From contig OZ020585.1 in NCBI GenBank assembly GCA_963971535.1, forward strand, positions 25,469,104-25,533,103: a stretch of DNA of 64,000 bases, given 5' to 3'. Shown here piece by piece: positions 1 through 64,000 of this stretch. Made by a program: the position numbers and the translations under genes. The notes under the pieces were generated by a model that had not been told where the DNA came from, searched no databases, and worked only from the letters and a program-made list of their open reading frames with translations. The DNA is from Notolepis coatsorum. Its lineage: Eukaryota > Chordata > Actinopteri > Aulopiformes > Paralepididae. The stretch's first letter is position 1. The number at the start of each line of letters is the position of its first letter.

Positions 1-46
<46 letters not shown>
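1..46. repeat. (CA)n microsatellite
   Basis: Near-perfect CA run with one CAAA interruption; it runs off the left edge. Confidence 0.97.
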
Positions 47-49
<3 letters not shown>

Positions 50-429
50 GCGGGAGAAAGAATTATCAGATCAACGCAAGATTTGATATATAGTGTTCTT
101 ACCTTTTCTCTGATGTAATGCAACAAAAATAATCCAATTATCTGATCGCCATTTGAAGTACTGGGCACGGAGGTCCGTGCCACGTTCTCCAGCATTGCAT
201 ATGAAGGAGGGGTGGGGGCAGCCTCATAGATGTATGGTGGTGACCGGTTACCTCGCCGGAGTATTTAAACCCCGCCCACACGGCTCAGCTCGGCCCAGAA
301 AAAAAATACATGGTTTCTAATGGAGTGCAATAGAGGCCACAATGCGTTAGGGGGCGGTATTGACCGTCTGCAATCGCAGACACACTCAGAACAGCATGCA
401 CAAGGTGCCTCGGTGAATTATGAATGGCA
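47..429. other. No gene seen
   Basis: Unrecognised sequence. A GTATTTAAACCCCGCCC stretch near 261 resembles a TATA-like context, but no transcript can be tied to it. Confidence 0.4.
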
Positions 430-800
430 ATAGCTAATAAAATAAATAACGAGTTAAAAACTTATATATACGTGATTGGCCGTCAAGCGCCGTCAAGAAG
501 ACGTGTCCTGCCAATGGGGACATTAACGCCTTCTGTGCCATTCACGTACTGTATATATACATGTTTGAACGCCAATCACGTATATATACGTTATTTGGTT
601 GATTTTAATAATCTATGCAGTCTCACGGACCTCTATGTTACAGTTGAAAACCATACTGAGACCCCGAGAGTGGAATACCGGCCAGATCCTGCAAGGTGGC
701 AGTATCGCCCACCCTTTGAAACCCTGTTCCAGACTGTGTGTCACATCTAATGTCGTCCGGGTGGAGAACTTTGGCCCAGGCAAGTCTAGCAGTTCATCCG
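430..800 (+). repeat. Interspersed repeat, piggyBac-like family, copy 1
   Basis: Parallel to 45812-46110: both hold GGAATACCGGCC or CAATACCGGCC, then GGTGGCAGTATCGC and CACCCTTTGAAACC in the same order. ATTAACGCCTTCTGTGCC near 512 resembles the TTAA-led terminus of copy 2. Short ORFs here are not genes. Confidence 0.5.
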
Positions 801-1429
801 AGCACATTGGAACGCGTCCAGGACACTCGATGTGTTGTGCCAGATCAATACTGGAAATCCCGATCAGACAATTGAAATATTCTTTTTGGAATAACCCCGA
901 TCAAAGGTAAGGACTATCTGACGTCAATTCCACCTTGATCCTACAATGATTTCATATCGATCCAGCCGATCAACGCACGTAGTATTCAAAACGAATGCCG
1001 TTGCTGGCAATCAGAGCATCAAAAAACAACCCCCCCCCCCCTTTGATGCATTAATGATGAAACATAATACCTATTATATACCTTTGATTTGGAAATAGTA
1101 ACGTGTCCAGGCGAGCAAGGCGAACGCCATTAGCTAAATTCACATATCGCTCCATAACGTAGTTTCCAGGAATTAGCCAGGATCACTCCGAAACTATACA
1201 ATATTCACCACGGGTTAACACGTGAACGTATACATGAAATTATTTTTTCTTTTTTACATGTTGGACGAGGGATAGTTACTGTCAAATGAGCCATAGTATT
1301 GTCTCCATAGCTATAATATAGAATATAGATATAGCCCTGCAAACACTGCGACACACAGTGAAAATGCCTATCTTCTAGCGTGGCCCAGTGAGAACGGGAT
1401 AAGGATAATAGCTGGCAGTGACTTAACGT
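801..1429. other. No gene seen; poly-C tract
   Basis: AT-rich sequence with a C10-12 run near 1030. No exon-like segment recognised. Confidence 0.4.
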
Positions 1430-1471
1430 GTGTTGTCTGGCCTTACAAATAAATTTGATTCGATTTGATTT
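1430..1471 (+). repeat. LINE 3' tail remnant
   Basis: GGCCTTACAAATAAATTTGA followed by CGATTTGATTT, the short direct-repeat tail typical of fish L2/CR1-type LINEs. No coding part is attached. Confidence 0.45.
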
Positions 1472-1562
1472 AGAATATTTCAGATCATGAAATTAAATGT
1501 TTATATCATCAACTATCCAGTCAGTATTTATAGTGTAACGTTTGGCTACTTTAAATCATTGA

Positions 1563-1565
<3 letters not shown>

Positions 1566-1637
<72 letters not shown>
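1566..1637. repeat. (GA)n microsatellite
   Basis: About 36 uninterrupted GA units. Confidence 0.98.
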
Positions 1638-1639
<2 letters not shown>

Positions 1640-1885
1640 GAAAGAGGCTCAGTTTCCAGGGTTAGCGGCTAACGTTAGTTAGCATAGCTTAGTTAGTGGC
1701 TAAAGTTTTAACGCGATGTGGAAGGAATGGCGAGGATGCCAAGCATGTTAGACACATTGGACCCGTTGCTCGCGCTGGTCTGTGTCTTATGAAATGACAA
1801 TCGCATGTCATTGAAGGTCCGCGCTCGCTGGTCTGTGTCTATAATGAAATGACAATTGCGCATCATTGGAATTCAGATTATTTTC

Positions 1886-1969
1886 TAACAGGGCGGGTCT
1901 TAGGTACCAAAATGTGGCACCGATTGATCTAACGTGAATCGATACTCGAGTGTTCGGTACCCAACCCTA
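1886..1969. mobile_element. Solo hAT-like terminus
   Basis: Ends in GTTCGGTACCCAACCCTA, the look of a fish hAT MITE terminus, preceded by GGTACC- and GATCGAT-rich sequence. No partner end or target duplication was found. Confidence 0.35.
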
Positions 1970-3362
1970 GTTAAGTGTTACTGTAAGTGTTAGTGTTATT
2001 GTTAAGGGCACCGAGAGTATGAGTATCAATACTGCAAATAGACTGCATGCAGCGGAAGCCAGAAGAACCCAAAGCGGCAGCTCTACTCTGGTCTGTGTCG
2101 TCAGCAACTAGGTCTACAACAGGCTCCACATTAGAGCTGCTTCTTTACCTCTGCTCCTGCTCCCATTCAGAGCTTGGTGTCTTCAGCACCATGTTGGACT
2201 CATTTGAGAGGTTTCATGCACAGTTGGGAAATAAACTGAGCTATTGAGCTATTTCTGTTTGCTTGTTTTCCCCCCCAAGGTAAAGTTCACTGTTAAAAAA
2301 CTGAATATTTTTCTTTCTCTACCATCTTCCTTATGAGGGAGGACTGGCTGACGTGCTGCTGCAACTTTATCTCTAAGTGAAATTACTGTTTCTTAATTAG
2401 ACGCACACTCTATAACACACGCTCTAATACACACACTTTGGCTCCCGCACATCTGAAATGAATCCAGCGCCCCTGGCAAGTCACATGAAGATCTAATACA
2501 TCTGTCATACTCCAATAATTCAAAAGTAAAAATGTCTCATGAAATCCGACGGGGACCCGAAATTTATTAATAATAAATCTTCCAGATAACTTGCTCAGAG
2601 ATTAACACTGACTCATTAATTTGCCATTTAAGCTGATGCAATATATTGCACACCAAAAAGAGCTGACCGAATAGAAAAAACAAAGGAAACCTTCAAGTCC
2701 ACCCGGCGATTATTGATTGGCATTTCAGTTAACACTTAGAGGACTCTGGGAATTTGGCCTCGTCGCTTGCCTCAAAAGGGGGAGACGGCGTTCGAACACC
2801 GAATGCCAAAACACTTCCATCCGCTTGACCTTTAGCTTGAGAAGAACCTCCAACCCCCCCCCCCCCCCCCCCCCCCCCCCCACGTCTTTCCGTGTGCGCC
2901 GGCTGAAGCTTACTTGAATTGACAGGCTGCGGTAACAATGGCAGCTTTAAGGCACCGGGCGCTCGTGAGCATTTAGTGAGCGTGGTCTCATGTCCGCACG
3001 GCCCTTTTGAGGCCGGCGCTCTCGCTACCGGGCCGAGATGTATTTCACATCATAAATAGATCAATACAGTCCGTATTAATTAACGTTGCGTTTCTTTGTC
3101 AAATGTAGCCAAGAGTAAAGACCCTGTCAAAACAGCAGTCAACGTGTATATTTTCAGCACTACGTTTGTTTGGCAATGATTTTAAGTGTTATTAGCAAAA
3201 TATGTGCTTGTGAAAATCTCTGCGCATTGCATCGGAAACCGGATGATTTAGACCCGAGGAAATGAAGGCGTCATGAAATCGTTGTAGTCCTAAGAAAGAG
3301 GAGTCCCCAGGGCTTTAGATGGATGTCGAAATATTTTCGTGATTATATCTCACGGGTCATTC
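1970..3362. other. Mostly unique sequence; poly-C run 2853-2881
   Basis: No exon or transposon end recognised. A C-run of about 29 bases lies at 2853-2881. The AT-rich stretch 2560-2650 is unlike the flanking repeats and may be a non-coding element; that is a guess. Confidence 0.4.
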
Positions 3363-3790
3363 ATAGGCCTGATATTCTATATTCATATTTCAAATTGCAT
3401 GTGTCCGGATGGCAAAATTCAGTACTGTATCTACAAAACCCCCTGTAAATCATCTGTCCTTCATTAATTTGCTTAGATCTTTAGTACACTTGATCTCAAT
3501 AAGGTGCTGAATGAGCTCAGTGGCAACTTATCACGTCTGGTCAATGTTAGCATGGTGTTATTCACTGTCAAAGATTAAAAAAAATTAAAAAATAAATAAA
3601 AAATAAGAATAATAATAATAATTTATATTCTCCTTTGGTTCATTACAATTTACTCAAGCACAGTAACAGACACACTATTCATGACACTAGGAATACATTC
3701 CCTGAGGTCCATAGATGTCCCTAGCTACCAATAACATGCAAATGGACCTTGTAGAAGTGGAGAAATCTTCCATTTACTTAGGGTATGCAC
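3363..3790 (+). repeat. Interspersed repeat, copy 1 (paired with 11521-11870)
   Basis: Shares GGCCTGATATTCTATA, ATGTGTCCGGATGGCA and AATTCAGTACTGTATCTAC in order with 11521-11870, then ACACTAGGAATACATTCCCTG and CATAGATGTCCCTAG. Family unresolved. In the second copy it lies inside a hAT-like element, so it may be hAT-internal sequence. Confidence 0.6.
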
Positions 3791-6241
3791 TTTTAGGCAC
3801 ATTTTCAGAAAATATGGCTAGGGCTTAATAGGTTAATAGGGGCCAGCGCGGTGTCCGGCCGCATCCGTCTCTTCTGGTTAGCGGGATGTGAGCCGCTTCC
3901 GAGAGAACACCGCCGAGTGTCGCTTGTCTGCCGCGCCAGTCCAATGAAATGCTGAAACATAGGCGACTGGGAAAGTTTGGGGGACAGAGAAAATGCTTGA
4001 CAAGGGCCCTGAAAAGTGGTCAGCCATAAATTACCGGTAGTCTGCACCGAGGTTGAATGGGAGGTTCTGAAACACACACACACACACATACACACCTGGT
4101 GATGAATGACCACAGGGCTGTTCAGGCTGTCTATGGCCCAGTTATTAAGCCTGCTTAATTGGACTATCAATCACGGGGGGGGGGGGGGGGGGGGTGGAAT
4201 TCCACAGTTTCCACAGTGGACCACAATTCCCTGTGGTCCACTATTCCTGTCACGTCAGATCAGATCAATTGGCCTTCAGAGGCACTGAATAATACACCAC
4301 AATAAAGTTATAAAGCCTCTGAGTAAAAAAAATAAATAAATATATCAAGACAGGTCTTCTAAAATGTATGGAGCTTTAGTGGGCACTCCTGTTCCCCAGC
4401 ATCAGTCAGAAGTTGAGGAACTATCCGAAAAAGCACGATAACTCGGTAAGTCATCCTCCGGTTCTGGGTCAAGGATCCGCCGAAGCTCTGAAGCCGCGGA
4501 GTGACTCGCACACAGCTTCACGAGGCTTTAGGGAAATCTCTGGAATTTGATACAAATGACGAGACCATCCGTGGGAGTCGTGACTTGAGCTTCTCTGAGC
4601 CGGGGCTTTATCGAAGCCGTGACGATGGAGACCCCCTCCCGAGTTAACGCCACGACTCCGTCCGCCGAATCCCCGCCGCGAGTGCCGAGTCAGCGAGGAA
4701 GTTTCGCTCTGCAATTAAAACCCTTTTTTCTTTAATGCTTTCCCTCCGACGATAAATGTTTACGACCAATCACAAAAGTCCATTCATGCAACACGTGAGG
4801 AGTTATTCTAATTATTTCAGATGAATTAACACTGAACATGTCTAAAGATAGAATTTGGATTTTTATCAACGCAGTAATGGAGACAGAGGGAGAGAGTGTT
4901 TCATTTTTTGTTTGGTTTTTAGTTACTTGTTTTTGTCTTATATCTGTTTTTGTCTTGTGATCAGACATTTGGGGAGGAGACATGGCACAAAGAGAAACAG
5001 AAATAATATGTATAACCGTGCAACCGTATCGTCCTTTGTAAAGCCAGAAGCATGTGTGGGCTATATAAAGTATATCTGTGGACATTTACAGAGCTGGCTG
5101 TGAGGTAATTTCACTAGCAGTAAAGCAATTTCTCTAAAGAAAACAATGGAAAAAGATTCTCAATATTATCACTACCTTAGGGCTGGCAAAGAGTTTTAGA
5201 TTTGCATTTAAGCAGCTCAAGTGGTCCATAGTTCATGCATGACAAATGCAATTAACACAATGGGGGAGGGGAAAAAAAGGACTCGTGCCCCAAAGAATTC
5301 TACTATGTGGACAAAATCATCAAGTCACTCCCAGGTGCTGTTTAGAACACATCTGCAACCTTCCCGTCGGGCGGCCTGGTAATCCGATTTGTGTCGAACG
5401 GGGGCCCTAATGCCAACCAACCCCAGAGCGCAGAGGGGAAGATGGAGAAGCGCAGAATACCATTATCATTACTGTTAATGCTGTAGAGCCCGTGTCCCAA
5501 ACCCCCTCAAGTGAGCCGGCGCAGAGACTTATTCCTCCTGCCGTTAGTGAAAGGGGGGGGGGGGGGGGGTATTGATGGGGAAGGAGGCCTCAGATGCCGT
5601 TTCTTAAGACTAATGTCGTTATCCCTGAATGTTTGTGGCGGGACGGCGAGACGGCAGCGCTCCTCTGGTGTGGTTTATTTTTTTTCTCCGGGTGATGTGT
5701 GGCTTCTAATAACGCATTAACGTCCTGTGTTCTCCTGGAGTCGGGTCCTTGAGGGGATTGTGTAATGAAATAAACGGTGACACCGGGAAAACACGCTTGC
5801 CACCCGCCCCGATGACACTTTATTCTTCCCATCTCTAGCCCCGGCAAGGCCGTGGTCAGGGTTCTTGCTTTCGCGAAAGGAAGATGTTTTTTTCCACCGT
5901 GGTGGTTGGATTCTATACATGAGATACATTTGAATTCAGCCGGCTTGCCGACGCCGATGAGGTCCTGGGTCACTTTGTATATTCATGAATGTCATTCTTA
6001 TCTGATCCAACGCAAACCCAAACACTGCGTTGATCAGGCGGTTCTGTGCGCAGGCCGGATCATTGTGTTTGTGTCTAATCATTTGTGTTTTACTCAGGTC
6101 TGGGTCCCCCCCCCCCCCAAGTAGAGAGGTGCTAGTTAGACACTTGGTATAGTAATTTTAGGGACACATGAAAACACAACTGTGTGCCTACGGTTATCTA
6201 TAATTGATCCACAGGAGGTGAATGCTAACATAGTGCTTTAC
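3791..6241. other. clip4 intron, mostly unique; G-runs at 4174-4193, 5549-5568 and C-run near 6107
   Basis: Introns of the minus-strand gene. I looked for the serine-rich exon that follows exon G in CLIP4 and did not find it. A short CA run lies at 4071-4096. The region is fairly G+C rich with few recognisable mobile elements, so conserved non-coding elements are possible. Confidence 0.5.
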
Positions 6242-60144
<53,903 letters not shown>

Positions 60145-60777
60145 CTGGTGACGGGGGAGGGACAACAGAATGACAAACAATGGGTTATTTTCACTAGCGA
60201 CATTTGGGGTCCCAGGTCGCTGGGTGGGATGCAAAATGGCTGACGCAAAAAAAAATTGTTGTCGACAGCCACGAACAGAGAGGAGACTTTCTGTGAAAAT
60301 GGCAGAGGGAACTGACATCCCAGCCTCATATGTGGCAAAAAAGCACCTTAAATCGGCAGCGTGAGGGCATTTTGGATATCTAAAAAAAATACAAAAAAGT
60401 GACCCGGGGGTTCCAACTTGCAAAACATGCAACGAAAGGTGATTGCCAAAGGGTCCAGTGCATCTAACACTGTGCACCTTTGAGATCATGCCTGTTTACC
60501 AATTCAAGGTAAAAAATTACAAATTGAAATACTAATCACCCTGGAGCAGTTCACAGCAGAGCAATCATCTGTCCAAGTTTTTACTTTTACTTTCATTTGA
60601 GTTGATTTTGGCAGAAATTAATGAGACAGGCTGTCTCTCTCTCTCTCTTTTTCCCCTCCCTGTACGTTCCTGTATATTCCCATTTAACCAACCATTATAA
60701 ATTATTTTTAAGTAGCCCAACATTAACTATAAAAACGAACTGGATAGTTGATAATGATAGTAGTTCAGTGTGGGGAC
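60145..60777. other. Upstream of clip4 exon A, no exon found
   Basis: Intron or upstream flank. I looked for the short N-terminal coding exon on the minus strand and did not recognise one. Confidence 0.45.
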
Positions 60778-60780
60778 CAG

Positions 60781-62356
60781 GGCCCTCATGCATCAACGTG
60801 TTCTACGCACAGATCTGTGCTTACCCTGTGCGTACGATCATTTCTAAGCAAAGAGTGGGATTCATCAACTTCAACTTGAACTTGACTTTGTGCGTACATC
60901 TACGCACATTTCAGACCTGGCGTACCTAGCGCCCAGTGGTAGAATATATTATTACAACAAGGAAATGAGCTTCTGTGCATAATAACACTGGCACGTTCTG
61001 TACGAACCGTAGTTCATTATAGTTCATTGTAAAATAGCAACAGTAGTGTAATTATGGTCAAAACCCTATAAATAGCATTTGGAATAATAGATCTTTCTCT
61101 CAGAATGAATGCAGCATGGTTTATATAGCGTTATCGGAATATACGGGGTGTAGGCTACTGACTGACTGCGCTCCGCGTAGCTTGATTGATTGATTGATTG
61201 AAAAGTTTATTAACAGATTGCAGAATGGGTACAGTACAGTACAGCTCAGTACATACAATTGTTAATTGGGGATGCAGACCAACTTTCGTCTTGTTTACAT
61301 CAGGGTCCCCCATTTTCAATTCATCATAAATCATAAAGCTCAACTCGTTATTATTCTGCGCAGACCGCAGAAACACGGGAACGTTTTGATTATATTTAAA
61401 AGGCTTTACGTTAAACGAAACAAGTGGAACTTCGAAGCTGTAAGCAGAATACAAGTCATATTAATATAGTGTTCTTCCCCCTTTTTACTGTATAAGAAAG
61501 AATAGAAAACGCATTGCAATGACACTATAGTGGACAGACTATGTATATGATGGGATTCAAGTTCATGTATTGAAAGGCAGGCTATCATACATGCAGTGAG
61601 ATTCATTGTTCTTGTATATGCTCTCGTATTATATTGTTTATATAGGCTACCCAATACTGACGTCAAAATAGATTGTAGTATGCCTCTAGAAATCATATGC
61701 AGCAGGTAGAAAATTGACGGGAGATCCATCGCGATTTGGGATAAAATTGAGGAGAACTTTAATCCATGTGGTATTAATCAAACAACACGGGAAAAGGCAG
61801 TCATATTCCAGCGCGGTCTTTATTAGCCGACAACAAAATAGATGCATCTAAAAATCATATAGCCAATCGAACACAACTAATAAAGGCATTCATATTACAA
61901 GCACGGTTATAATGACACACAACCCAACGAACGGTCTTTATTAGTATTTTGAGCTGTCCAGGCAGAATTGCAGCAATGGTCTTAGGGAGCCGTTTATATC
62001 TGACATCACCGTTTACAAGTCCGCCTTTTATTTATCCCATAAATCATAATACGCGATAGTGTCTTCTTGGTTCGACAGCAGTGAATTCTCCGTGGAGTTT
62101 CTCGGAGTCCCGCTCGGGTCGGTCCATTATTTCACATCCCATGGGGGGTGTTTCCTCATTTTCATGACCATATATGGATAATCATGCACGAGCATTGACG
62201 GTAGAACAAAGTGGTATTCATCAACACGGAGGACCATAGAGCCTGCGTACGCACGTGTGATGAATGCCGACTTCCCTGTGCGTACGCTAGTTCTACATTC
62301 CGTGCTTACGTGTGGAAGTAGGTCAAGTTCAAAGTCCACGTTGATGCATGAGGGCC
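60781..62356. mobile_element. PIF/Harbinger-like element (1576 bp), no transposase
   Basis: Left GGCCCTCATGCATCAACGTG and right CACGTTGATGCATGAGGGCC are exact inverses over at least 18 bp, with further GTGCGTAC / GTACGCAC motifs inside both ends. CAG flanks both sides (60778-60780; 62357-62359), a 3-bp duplication of the length Harbinger elements make. The interior lacks a transposase ORF and holds the repeat shared with 44240-44395. Confidence 0.75.
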
Positions 62357-62374
62357 CAGGAGTGAGAGTGGTGA

Positions 62375-62932
62375 TTAGAGTTACTGTTAGTTCATGTGAT
62401 TAGAGTTACTGTTAGTTCATGTGATTATAGTTACTGTTAGTTCATGTGATTATAGTTACTGTTAGTTCATGTGATTATAGTTACTGTTAGTTCATGTGAT
62501 TATAGTTACTGTTAGTTCATGTGATTATAGTTACTGTTAGTTCATGTGATTATAGTTACTGTTAGTTCATGTGATTATAGTTACTGTTAGTTCATGTGAT
62601 TATAGTTACTGTTAGTTCATGTGATTATAGTTAATGTTAGTTCATGTGATTATAGTTACTGTTAGTTCATGTGCTTATAGTTAGTGTTAGTTCATGTGAT
62701 TAGAGTTACTGTTAGTTCATGTGATTAGAGTTACTGTTAGTTCATGTGATTAGAGTTACTGTTAGTTCATGTGATTAGAGTTACTGTTAGTTCATGTGAT
62801 TAGAGTTACTGTTAGTTCATGTGATTATAGTTACTGTTAGTTCATGTGATTATAGTTACTGTTAGTTCATGTGATTATAGTTACTGTTAGTTCATGTGAT
62901 TATAGTTACTGTTAGTTCATGTGATTATAGGG
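62375..62932. repeat. 25-bp minisatellite array 2
   Basis: About 22 units of TTAGTTCATGTGATTATAGT plus TACTG, more uniform than array 1; interrupted on its right by a LINE. Confidence 0.97.
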
Positions 62933-62935
62933 GGC

Positions 62936-63618
62936 AAGGGCAAGGCTAAGAGAATCATTAAAGACTCCAGTCACCCGAACAACTGCCTCTTTGAACTGCT
63001 GCGGTCAGGCAAGCGATACCGGAGTCTCAAGGCGAGCACAGAAAGACTCAGAAGAAGCTTCTATCCCCAGGCCATCAGGCTGCTAAACGAACAATGAATG
63101 AACACTACACAACAACAACCACCATAGATCCTCCCCTACACAACAACAACCACCAAACGCACATAGCACACACATCCACACGCACACACTCACTTTAAAC
63201 AAACACACTGTAGCACCCACTCCACACACTTTATAGCACACACCCACTTTAAACAAACACACTGTAGCACCCACTCCCCACACTTTATATTTATTGATGA
63301 AGGATTGCACTACAACTCGTACACCTTACTGTAAATTGTACCTAAATTGTACCTCATCCCATTTCTGCTTTGCACTATATAGTACTGTACATTAGTACAC
63401 TGCATAGTATTGTATATTATATGGTAACTCAGAACATTGTACATATGTCTATACCGAACACTGTGACCTCATTTTCTTCTTCTAAACTACATGCTATACT
63501 ATGTTATTTGATACTATCTTGTCTAGCACAGTCTCTGGAGCGTAACAGTAAGAAGCATTTTGTATGAAAGTATTCTGTACTTCTGTATGACAACTATTAA
63601 AGAAACTTGAAACTTGAA
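62936..63618 (+). mobile_element. L2-type LINE 3' end inserted in the minisatellite
   Basis: Reads AKRIIKDSSHPNNCLFELLR, then STERLRRSFYPQAIRLLNEQ and a stop, with a 3' UTR ending AAGAAACTTGAAACTTGAAC. 5'-truncated. The array resumes right after it (TATAGTTACTG), with TTATAG or TATAG at both junctions as likely target duplication. Confidence 0.88.
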
Positions 63619-63862
63619 CTATAGTTACTGTTAGTTCATGTGATTAGAGTTACTGTTAGTTCATGTGATTAGAGTTAGTGTTAGTTCATGTGCTTATAGT
63701 TAGTGTTAGTTCATGTGATTAGAGTTACTGTTAGTTCATGTGATTAGAGTTAATGTTAATTCATGTGATTAGTTACTGTTAGTTCATGTGATTAGAGTTA
63801 CTGTTCGTTCATGTGATGAGAGTTACTGTTAGTTCATGTTATTAGAGTTACTGTTAGTTCAT
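63619..63862. repeat. 25-bp minisatellite array 2, right part
   Basis: About nine more units, with GATTAGAG variants; decays toward 63862. Confidence 0.95.
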
Positions 63863-64000
63863 GGTTTGTTTTGTTCTTTATCAGAAGTAGATGTTATGGC
63901 ATTTTTGTAAGTTTGGGTCCCGGGGAGACACCAGCTGAAAATGTTTAGGAACCCCTGCTCTAGCACAGTGATACTCAGGAGCCATATTGACAAAAAGGTT
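63863..64000. other. Repeat-like edge, unresolved
   Basis: GGAACCCCTGCTCTAGCACA then GTGATACTCAGGAGCC resembles the end of a hAT-derived repeat; cut by the window edge. Confidence 0.3.

Noticed and set aside
4469-4714. Serine-rich minus-strand ORF as the next clip4 exon after exon G
   Set aside because: Composition is suggestive, but no residue pattern of the CLIP4 serine-rich linker or second CAP-Gly was seen, and no acceptor/donor pair in the required phase was convincing.

Overview
The window looks like teleost fish nuclear DNA. It is intron-rich and mostly non-coding, with long dinucleotide runs, many minisatellites, tRNA-derived SINEs, L2-, L1/Tx1- and Rex1-like LINE fragments, many small hAT and piggyBac derivatives, and one young Ty3/gypsy-type LTR element. 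No bacterial or organellar features are seen.

The only host protein gene I can support is on the minus strand: seven consecutive coding exons of clip4 (CAP-Gly domain containing linker protein family member 4). From N- to C-terminal side they are 60005-60144, 55780-55873, 53697-53858, 47354-47472, 12263-12511, 9658-9793 and 6242-6373. They join with consistent GT/AG sites and phases into 1032 nt (344 codons), covering the conserved N-terminal block, the ankyrin repeats and the first CAP-Gly domain. The start codon exon and the later CAP-Gly exons were not found and probably lie outside. The gene spans more than 54 kb here, and about 34.8 kb of that is one intron between the third-ankyrin exon and the exon that opens the CAP-Gly domain.

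Layout. 1-6.2 kb: beyond the last visible exon, mostly unique DNA with repeat remnants. 6.2-12.5 kb: three exons, two hAT MITEs, a TA-flanked MITE and a LINE fragment. 12.5-47.3 kb (giant intron): L1/Tx1 and L2 pieces; a three-level nest (hAT > MITE > L2 LINE) at 14.5-17.5 kb; inverted SINE copies at 20-21.4 kb; an LTR element with gag and protease but no pol at 21.7-26.5 kb; a piggyBac-like element at 27.6-33.9 kb split by a palindromic element of about 5.3 kb carrying two 5S rRNA-derived segments; hAT elements at 34.4, 37.3 kb and a P-like one at 38.5 kb; minisatellites at 40.4 and 42.3 kb; a large palindrome at 46.6-47.1 kb. 47.3-64 kb: four exons among minisatellites, a piggyBac MITE, a hAT inserted in a minisatellite, and a PIF/Harbinger-like element.

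Three of the clip4 donor sites sit beside tandem arrays (CA, GGGA/GA, and a 25-bp unit containing ACTAAC). The most unusual structures are the 5S-bearing palindromic element and the pol-less LTR element with a duplicated zinc-knuckle module. Repeat class calls rest on terminal inverted repeats, target-site duplications (TSDs) and recognisable protein motifs read by eye; no database search was run.
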